Positions 57,743-64,000 of a DNA stretch of 64,000 nucleotides are shown here, piece by piece. The first letter of the stretch is position 1. Each line of letters begins with the position of its first letter. The notes under the pieces are model-generated. The model was not told the origin of the DNA and searched no databases. It saw only the letters and a program-made list of their open reading frames with translations. Position numbers and translations under genes: made by a program. The DNA is from Siphonodentalium dalli (Eukaryota > Mollusca > Scaphopoda > Gadilida > Siphonodentaliidae): positions 104,619,319 through 104,683,318 of the forward strand of contig CP136066.1 in assembly GCA_032622095.1 (NCBI GenBank), read 5' to 3'.

Positions 57743-59187
57743 AATTCAATTCAATTCATTTATTTCTCACTCCCTTAATAAAGGTATGGAGATAATTATA
57801 TGTGTACAATATTTACATATATACATGTGGTCAACATGGTTTATCTAGAACATAACAGTGTTATATAAAAGACATATGATCAGATATACATGTAACATCG
57901 CTGTAATATACACATTTATGATATCATTGAACCAATGGGTAATACACCTTCCTAATCTAATTAAATTCCTTTATAATGTGTCGTATTAATATACATAACC
58001 GGCGATATAAATGTTTGTCTTTTGTATTTAGTAATTCGCTCATGACTATAACATTTGGTCTTTCAGTGAATTCTTTCGGCAGTAGGCGGTTTCTAAGAAA
58101 ATTAAAGTGTTCACACTTAAACAGGTAGTGGAATTCATCGCCAACTCTTGTCGAAGAGCATAGCGTGCAAATACGATCTTCGAGATCAATGTTTTGCCAT
58201 CTACCCACCTCAACTGGGAGTTTGTGGTTGCACGTTCGGAATTTACATAAAGTTTTTCGATCGTTTCTATTACTACAATCTAGATATTCTTCAAAGTGGA
58301 AATTGTGCTTGTATATTCTATAAATGACACCTCTGCTAGAGTTATCAATGTCTGTCGACCAACTCGAAACAAATTTTTCTATAAGGCAGCATCTTACATA
58401 ATCAGTTAGCTGGTCTACATTCTGAATTCGATCAGCTGCCAATAAGTGGGATTGACTAGAATCAAGCAAAATGTCGCGAATCTTACGGAGCCATGGAAAA
58501 CAATAATCATTTTCATGTGATAAGCTATAAGCTAACTTATATAGTACTTTGCTGTATATGCGATCTTCGTTGTTTACCACTTTGCACCAAAACTTGATCA
58601 TTCGTGTGTTAATCATTATACTAAGCGGTAGCCGTCCGCTTTCGCCATACACCATGTAATTCGGGGTAGATGGTTTTAATCTTAAGATGTGTTTAATGAA
58701 TTTCCGGTGTAAGTTTTCAACTATATCGTTGTTAGCAAATCCCCAAATTTCACATCCATACAAAGCAATAGGCGAAACCAAGGAATCAAAGAGATAAAAC
58801 ATATTTCTGATCGACAGGCAATTTTTTCTAGACTTTCCAATTAATGCGTACATAGCTTTTGTTGCCTTTTCTACAAGAGTTGTTTTTGCTGCCGCGAAAG
58901 AGCCAGATCGTCTGAAGTTTATTCCCAAATAAGTGAAGTTCTGAACCCTTTCAATGATTTTACCATCATATTTGAAAATACGATTTTTTGGTACGCTGCG
59001 TCCTGAAAGGACTAAAATTTTAGTTTTTTCAACATTAACTTTCAGTTTCCATTTTTCGCAATATTCGCTAAATTTGTCAAGGTGTTTCTGGAGTTTTCTG
59101 GGGCCATCTGCTAAAATAACTGTATCGTCTGCGTATAAAATTAGGAATAGATCTAGTAATATACCCAGTTCAGTTTCCAATTCTCTT
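57743..59187 (-). pseudogene. LINE retrotransposon, 5'-truncated reverse transcriptase
   Basis: A single open frame of about 400 codons runs from 59,180 to 57,957. It begins just before motif C (LFLILYADDTVILADG) and continues with motif D (KWKLKVNVEKTKILVLSG), FTYLGINF and a connection domain (SPIALYGCEIWGF). The C-terminal zinc-binding-like CTLCSSTRVGDEFHYLFKC has the form CxxC...HxxxxC. Fingers, motifs A and B, endonuclease and ORF1 are missing because of 5' truncation. The 3' end has AAATAAATGAATTGAATTG, a GAATT tail. The undamaged frame indicates a young copy of an element active in this lineage. Clade likely I/RTE-X-like. Confidence 0.9.
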
Positions 59188-59400
59188 CAGTTTCCAATTT
59201 GTCAGTTGCTTTCCGGGGATCGGTGGTTTCTACACGCAGTGAGACGATTTCTCGGTGAAATTAAGCCTCTGCGTGGTCTTTCCTCCACCCGTAAAATTGA
59301 CAACGTCGTGTGTGGCCTAGCGGCTAGATCGACGATAAACCCTAACAAACCAAACCAAACCCTAGAAATCTCTGATAAATTCTTATTTTAACGTGCATTC
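59188..59400 (+). repeat. tRNA-like block of CGGCCG element, copy 2, 3' part
   Basis: It resumes after the LINE at GTCAGTTGCTTTCCGGGGAT and matches the reverse complement of 30,855-31,050 almost base for base through CTTTCCTCCACCCGTAAAAT and AAACCAAACCAAACCCTAG. Confidence 0.7.
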
Positions 59401-60073
59401 TGTTAATCGTCCTTGTTCCAATAATGTCTTACCATTTGGATTCTTGGAAATTGGAATGATGGCAACTGAAATGATGGGCGCAATTGTTTTAGCCCATTAT
59501 AAGTTTGGGTCGAGATTTAAAAGGGCGGTCTCTGAGACTAATTATTCGGTGCATGGGGAGGTGGTATAAACAATGTATAGCCACTTATAGGCCATGGGTA
59601 GTTCCATCGGCCGTGAAACAATTTTTTTTTACTCAACTAAAACATTTACTTAAACCGCTGACATCAAAATAGGTTATCATAATAAATAAACATAAAGGTA
59701 TGGTCGTGGCGACATGGGAACTTGGAGTGTCTCACCCCCCCCCCCCCCCCCAACTTAGGATGGAGCGGATTGGAAATATGGACAACGCCCCCACTATCCA
59801 CATGGAGACACTCCAATCACACGCTTGTAAAGACGACACACCGCACGTGTTCGGTGATAACCCGTTATATTAATGCTCAACTATTCGCGACGTGAACGCA
59901 ATCATATTGTTCGAGCACCAAGCGTGCCTTTGTCCGTCGATACACCGATCGTCGTTGATTGAACAATAATCCGCCTAATCTAAATCGAGACCAGGTGGTT
60001 TCGCGAGTCCAGGTCCAGACATGGAACACCGTGATTATTAGGGTGGTCTAGACCAGGGACCAGAATTCGGCCG

Positions 60074-60475
60074 CATGTGTTACCCAGCTTCGAGGCGAGT
60101 AAGCTGGGATTATTGGTCAGCACTGGTCCGTATTCTCGTCTTTTTGAAACTCAGGTTTACGTAAACAAAGGTTTGCCTTCTTATTGTCATTCAAGCCTGT
60201 GTCGGTCTGTTCATAATTCGAACCATGTGGTAACGTACAAGTTCTGGTAACAGAATGATATGTATTTTTTGGAAGCATTTATCTTTATGTTAACCAAATA
60301 GGAATTGTGTTTTATTGATATGCCGTGTAGAAGAAAGATTATAATTATATGGACAAAATGTAATATAATCGATAATTATGTATGTTATAGGTAATAGTCT
60401 ACAACTGAGACCTGGTACACCCCTGGTCTGAGATTTTTGTATAAACCGAGACTTGAACCTGAGACGAGAATACCT
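60074..60475 (+). mobile_element. CGGCCG-element third partial copy
   Basis: Directly after the right terminus of copy 2, the sequence restarts with ATGTGTTACCCAGCTTCGAG and repeats 56,615-57,015 in the same orientation to GAGACGAGAATA. It lacks its left terminus and breaks off near 60,475. Confidence 0.8.
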
Positions 60476-61030
60476 TTTTCTGTTTTCGCAGTAACGATAC
60501 AGATTGGTAATTAGATTGTAAATCATGCGTGCATGCGTTTATCTGGCTTTACAGTGTAGTTTTATTTATAACACCCTTGCCTTGTTTGAAAGCATATTAC
60601 CGTTAGATGGATTAAGTCAGATTTTCGTGCTATTATTTCTAATATGTTATCGATGGGTTTGGTTGACACGGATAAATAGGGAATGATAGTAGTTTTGCAA
60701 TCGGAACGTAATCCGCATTGGATGCGGGTGTCTTTCGTTTCGTGTTTCTGAAATGAATTGAGTCGGAGCTAGTTTTGATAGTACCAATTCATCATTTGAG
60801 AATAAAATATTGCTGGACTGGATATACAATATAACAGCAAAAACTCTCAAAATTATATTAAGTCAGAACGAAAAATTGTGGTTCAAAATAAGGAAATGTC
60901 CGATTAAATTGAATTAAATTAAATTAAATGCATGGGACCCCTGCTCTTGATCAATGATTTATTTGGTCCAGTTTCTTAAGCCTTGACATTTCAAATTGGT
61001 TTATTTGTCATAATTTATCTTTAAGAGAGA
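60476..61030. other. unassigned; short AATTA microsatellite
   Basis: ATTAAATTGAATTAAATTAA at 60,904-60,930 is simple repeat. Otherwise no signal. Confidence 0.4.
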
Positions 61031-61032
61031 GA

Positions 61033-61808
61033 TGTTTTATTGCCTCCTTGAAGGAGAGATATGTGTACAGGTATATACATGTTTATGAATACAACAGTGA
61101 CATTCAAACTAAATCAATTTCACTTATATGAGGTTGGTTGACCTTTTGCAATGGTCAGATGGAGCAAAGGACACACACAAATATGAGACAATGAATAAAT
61201 AAGCGTTTCTCATCACAAATGAGTTCCAGAGTAGGATGACTTCCACATCCACATGAATAAGTGAGGAATCCTACCGGCGATAGTAAATCCAGGAATGAAA
61301 ATGTAGGAATTCCGAATATGTTTATGATTTTATACCAGAATTCATTTCTGAGTTCCTGTATGTGCGGAGAGAAGCAATGGAGGTACATGTGTGACATGAG
61401 GTCAGAGTATTGGCACCCACAGTGCTTGCATAGTGCGTTGTTGTCATATGTCGTTCTGGAGATGATGTTTGCCATATAGAGAGCTTTAGATTTGTACTTT
61501 GGGTGTTCCCTGCATAGTAGCCAGCCTCTCCAGATCGACATAGGATAGGATTTAACCATCCTAAAGAAATTCAGTGATTCATTTGTCAAATCACACCATG
61601 GTGCTTGATATGCGAAATTGTTGATCTTCTCTTTTACAATTTCTTTCCATTGTTTCTGTGATGGAAAGAACCCAGAATCAATAAAATTTGTGAGGTAATC
61701 GATGAGATCATATGCGTGCAGGTGTGTGAATATTTGGATTTGGAAACAAATTACATGGCAATGGAAATATCTGCTACTCCTATCGGGAATGTGGTACAAC
61801 GCACCCAT
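61033..61808 (-). pseudogene. LINE C-terminal fragment, copy 1
   Basis: A reverse-strand frame of about 217 codons has KSYPMSIWRGWLLCREHP and CKHCGCQYSDLMSHMYLHC (CxxC...HxxxxC), ending ELICDEKRLFIHCLIF. The upstream RT core is missing. The 3' end has the hairpin CTCC TTCA AGGAG (61,043-61,056) followed by GCAATAAAACATCTCTCTCTT, as in the relative at 7,130. It is bounded upstream by the C-tract of the TTGGAAATT repeat. Confidence 0.8.
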
Positions 61809-61829
61809 CTGGATTTTTTCCGATACCCC

Positions 61830-62150
61830 CCCCCCCCCCCAATAACTTCAATCACGGCGATAGTTATTTTTAGAATCTTTCTAAATTTTCAACTTATTGC
61901 AAATTCCCAAGTCCGCGAAATTACGTTGCACATATCACCCCCTCACCCCAATGAATTGTTGAAAATTTCCAACAAGTACCTCACTATTTCAAGTTGTTGG
62001 AAATTCCCACCTGATATCCCCTATAATAATGGTTCGAAATGTTTTCAAGAGCTGAATGTAATTTATGTGTAATATTTTGACGCAAAGTTGAACAATATAT
62101 AGTTGGTTCTTGATCTGAACAAACAATATTTTACACTATACATTGATTGT
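61830..62150 (+). repeat. TTGGAAATT-family repeat, copy in unit 1
   Basis: A C run (61,827-61,840) precedes AATGAATTGTTGAAAATTTCC and AGTTGTTGGAAATTCCCACC, paired arms of the family also at 3,134 and 19,870. Confidence 0.5.
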
Positions 62151-62154
62151 AAAG

Positions 62155-62390
62155 GACGCCGGTGGCCCCGTCGGTAGAATGCTCGGGGCATTACGTCGCC
62201 ATTTGCCATCTAGCGCTGACGAAGCGGGTTCGAATGCCGAAATTTGTCGGTCCCATTCCGGGTCGGTATTTCTACACACAGCGGGGTGTTTCTCGGTGAA
62301 ATTTACTCTCTGCGTAGACTTTCCTCCACCCGTAAAACTGACAACGTCGTGAAATCCGCATAGGGGGTGAGAAATCCGCACCACCCCTGC
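62155..62390 (+). repeat. tRNA-like block with Pol III boxes, unit 1
   Basis: GGTGGCCCCGTCGGTAGAAT fits an A-box region and GGTTCGAATGCC (62,227-62,238) a B box, with tRNA-like spacing. It is followed by TTTCTACACACAGCGGGGTG and CTTTCCTCCACCCGTAAAAC, shared with the CGGCCG elements. No acceptor stem, so not a working tRNA. Confidence 0.7.
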
Positions 62391-62499
62391 CCCGTGATCC
62401 CTGTCGAACGATGACGGCATACATATACATCTATACAACACGGATATAAGCCGCTTTCACTGCTCAGGTTTGGAGACACCAACACACCAATCTCGATGC

Positions 62500-62660
62500 A
62501 GCGCTCAGCACGCTTATGTCAATAGATTGTCATTGATTGTCGTTGATTGTACAACAATGCGCCGATCCCAGCTTGCGACCAGGTGGTTTCGCGAAACCAA
62601 GTCCTCACATGGAACACCGTGATTATTAGGGTGGTCTAGACCTGAGACCAGAATTCAGCC
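62500..62660 (+). mobile_element. CGGCCG-element right end, fourth occurrence
   Basis: GATTGTCGTTGATTGTACAAC, CCAGGTGGTTTCGCGAAACC, TGGAACACCGTGATTATTAG and GGTGGTCTAGACC lead to AGAATTCAGCC, matching the right end of copy 2 (59,950-60,073) with a degraded terminal CGGCCG. Confidence 0.75.
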
Positions 62661-62703
62661 CAATGTATATATACAATTGTTGATCCGTTGTGAATAATGT
62701 ATA

Positions 62704-63252
62704 AGTGAGGAATCCTACCGGCGATAGTAAATCCAGGAATGAAAATGTAGGAATTCCGAATATGTTTATGATTTTATACCAGAATTCATTTCTGAGTTCC
62801 TGTATGTGCGGAGAGAAGCAATGGAGGTACATGTGTGACATGAGGTCAGAGTATTGGCACCCACAGTGCTTGCATAGTGCGTTGTTGTCATATGTCGTTC
62901 TGGAGATGATGTTTGCCATATAGAGAGCTTTAGATTTGTACTTTGGGTGGTCCCTGCATAGTAGCCAGCCTCTCCAGATCGACATAGGATAGGATTTAAC
63001 CATCCTAAAGAAATTCAGTGATTCATTTGTCAAATCACACCATGGTGCTTGATATGCGAAGTTGTTGATCTTCTCTTTTACAATTTCTTTCCATTGTTTC
63101 TGTGATGGAAAGAACCCAGAATCAATAAAATTTGTGAGGTAATCGATGAGATCATATGCGTGCAGGTGTGTGAATATTTTGATTTGGAAACAAATTACAT
63201 GGCAATGGAAATATCTGCTACTCCTATCGGGAATGTGGTACAACGCACCCAT
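62704..63252 (-). pseudogene. LINE C-terminal fragment, copy 2
   Basis: Nearly identical to the LINE at 61,255-61,808, but cut at the duplication junction: the peptide continues FLTYTLFTTDQ instead of FLTYSCGCG. It lacks the LINE 3' end and so arose by DNA duplication, not retrotransposition. Confidence 0.8.
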
Positions 63253-63259
63253 CTGGATT

Positions 63260-63597
63260 TTTTCCGATACCCCACCCCCCCCCCCCCCCCAATAACTTCA
63301 ATCACGGCGATAGTCATTTAGAATCTTTCTAAATTTTCAACTTATTGCAAATTCCCAAGTCCGCGAAATTACGTTGCACATGTCACCCCCCTCACCCCAA
63401 TGAATTGTTGAAAATTTCCAACAAGTACCTCACTATTTCAAGTTGTTGGAAATTCCCACCTGATATCCCCTATAATAATGGTTCGAAATGTTTTCAAGAG
63501 CTGAATGTAATTTATGTGTAATATTTTGACGCAAAGTTGAACAATATATAGTTGGTTCTTGATCTGAACAAACAATATTTTACACTATACATTGATT
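63260..63597 (+). repeat. TTGGAAATT-family repeat, copy in unit 2
   Basis: A C run at 63,275-63,290, then GAATTGTTGAAAATTTCC and AGTTGTTGGAAATTCCCACC. Same as 61,830-62,150 apart from small indels. Confidence 0.5.
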
Positions 63598-63603
63598 GTA
63601 AAG

Positions 63604-63880
63604 GACGCCGGTGGTCCCGTCGGTAGAATGCTCGGGGCATTACGTCGCCATTTGCCATCTAGCGCTGACGAAGCGGGTTCGAATGCCGACAAGCGCGGAT
63701 TCGCGACCCACTCTAAGTGAGGATAATCTGATTCGTGTATCTGGGCAAGTTTGTCGGTCCCATTCCGGGGTCGGTATTTCTACACACAGCGGGGTGTTTC
63801 TCGGTGAAATTTACTCTCTGCGTAGACTTTCCTCCACCCGTAAAACTGACAACGTCGTGAAATCCGCATAGGGGGTGAGA
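63604..63880 (+). repeat. tRNA-like block with Pol III boxes, unit 2
   Basis: GGTGGTCCCGTCGGTAGAAT and GGTTCGAATGCC (63,676-63,687) preserve the A- and B-box regions. The block includes TAATCTGATTCGTGTATCTGGGC, missing from unit 1. Confidence 0.7.
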
Positions 63881-64000
63881 AATCCGCACCACCCCTGCCC
63901 CGTGATCCCTGTCGAACGGCGACGGCATACATATACATCTATACAACACGGATATAAGCCGCTTTCACGTGCTCAGGTTTGGAGACACCAACACACAAAT

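Larger units (their letters stand above)
56455..60073 (+). mobile_element. CGGCCG-terminus composite element, copy 2
   Basis: It starts CGGCCGAATTCTGGTCCC (56,455) and ends GACCAGAATTCGGCCG (60,073). The first 83 bp are duplicated in tandem (56,455-56,537 and 56,538 onward). It is the inverted counterpart of 30,218-33,420. A LINE is nested at 57,743-59,187. A 14-C run near 59,737 corresponds to a G run at 30,522 in copy 1. There is no element-encoded transposase. Confidence 0.75.
61255..62700 (+). repeat. direct tandem duplication, unit 1
   Basis: From ATAAGTGAGGAATCCTACCG to the next occurrence of the same words at 62,701, offset about 1,445-1,449 bp. The unit carries a LINE fragment, a poly-C and TTGGAAATT segment, a tRNA-like block and a CGGCCG-element right end. 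The two units differ by few substitutions. Unit 1 lacks about 58 bp (unit 2's 63,689-63,746) after the B box. Confidence 0.9.
62701..64000 (+). repeat. direct tandem duplication, unit 2 (runs off window)
   Basis: Collinear with unit 1 to the last base. It retains about 58 bp (63,689-63,746, GCGGATTCGCGACCCACTC...) absent from unit 1 and also found in the tRNA-like block of copy 1 at 30 kb (GATACACGATTC region). Confidence 0.9.

Noticed and set aside
62155-62240. Functional tRNA gene
   Set aside because: The block lacks a pairing acceptor stem and is embedded in element sequence shared with other copies.

Overview
The window looks like repeat-dense, AT-rich, non-coding DNA from a nuclear animal genome. 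I found no intact host gene, rRNA or functional tRNA. Nearly all interpretable sequence is transposable elements: LINE retrotransposon fragments, DNA elements with inverted termini, tRNA-derived SINE-like blocks, foldbacks, and tandem or simple repeats. The mix suggests a marine invertebrate, perhaps a lophotrochozoan such as a mollusc: arrays of GTCC followed by CACACTTT, CR1/jockey/RTE-like LINEs with microsatellite tails, a tRNA-headed SINE with a GCACGTTAAAGAACG core, and many short palindromic elements. That taxonomic guess is inference.

Layout. 0-3 kb holds a TTTAA-flanked element, a protein-like dispersed repeat in inverted copies, and a piggyBac-like MITE with TTAA target duplications. 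3.9-9.4 kb holds three reverse-strand LINE copies; the one at 7.6-9.4 kb keeps all reverse transcriptase core motifs. 12.9-14.4 kb and 25.0-26.4 kb are inverted copies of one Harbinger-like element with a TTA target duplication. 17.7-18.3 kb is a decayed LINE ORF1 with a CCHC zinc-knuckle relic. 30.2-33.4 kb and 56.5-60.1 kb are inverted copies of a 3.2-3.6 kb element with CGGCCGAATTC termini. Each contains a tRNA-like block, and each block was hit by a different LINE. 35.3-36.9 kb is a TTAA-bounded element with four copies of a CTACGAG...CTCGTAG palindrome.

40.9-54.0 kb is bounded by matching inverted CACTGCCAAAAATA termini, with the subterminal sequence style of animal CACTA/EnSpm elements. 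If it is one element it is about 13 kb. It contains a 384-bp satellite with two alternating unit types, a SINE, a minisatellite and several foldbacks. 61.3-64.0 kb is a recent direct duplication with a period of about 1.45 kb, running off the window. It carries a LINE C-terminal fragment, a TTGGAAATT-family repeat, a tRNA-like block and part of the CGGCCG element.

The parts do not form a pathway. They record repeated insertion, nesting and local duplication. The most interesting threads are the possible 13-kb CACTA-like element, the composite CGGCCG/tRNA-like family, and the shared 3' hairpin and microsatellite-tail architecture of several LINEs. Element boundaries were read by eye and are approximate unless exact terminal bases are given.
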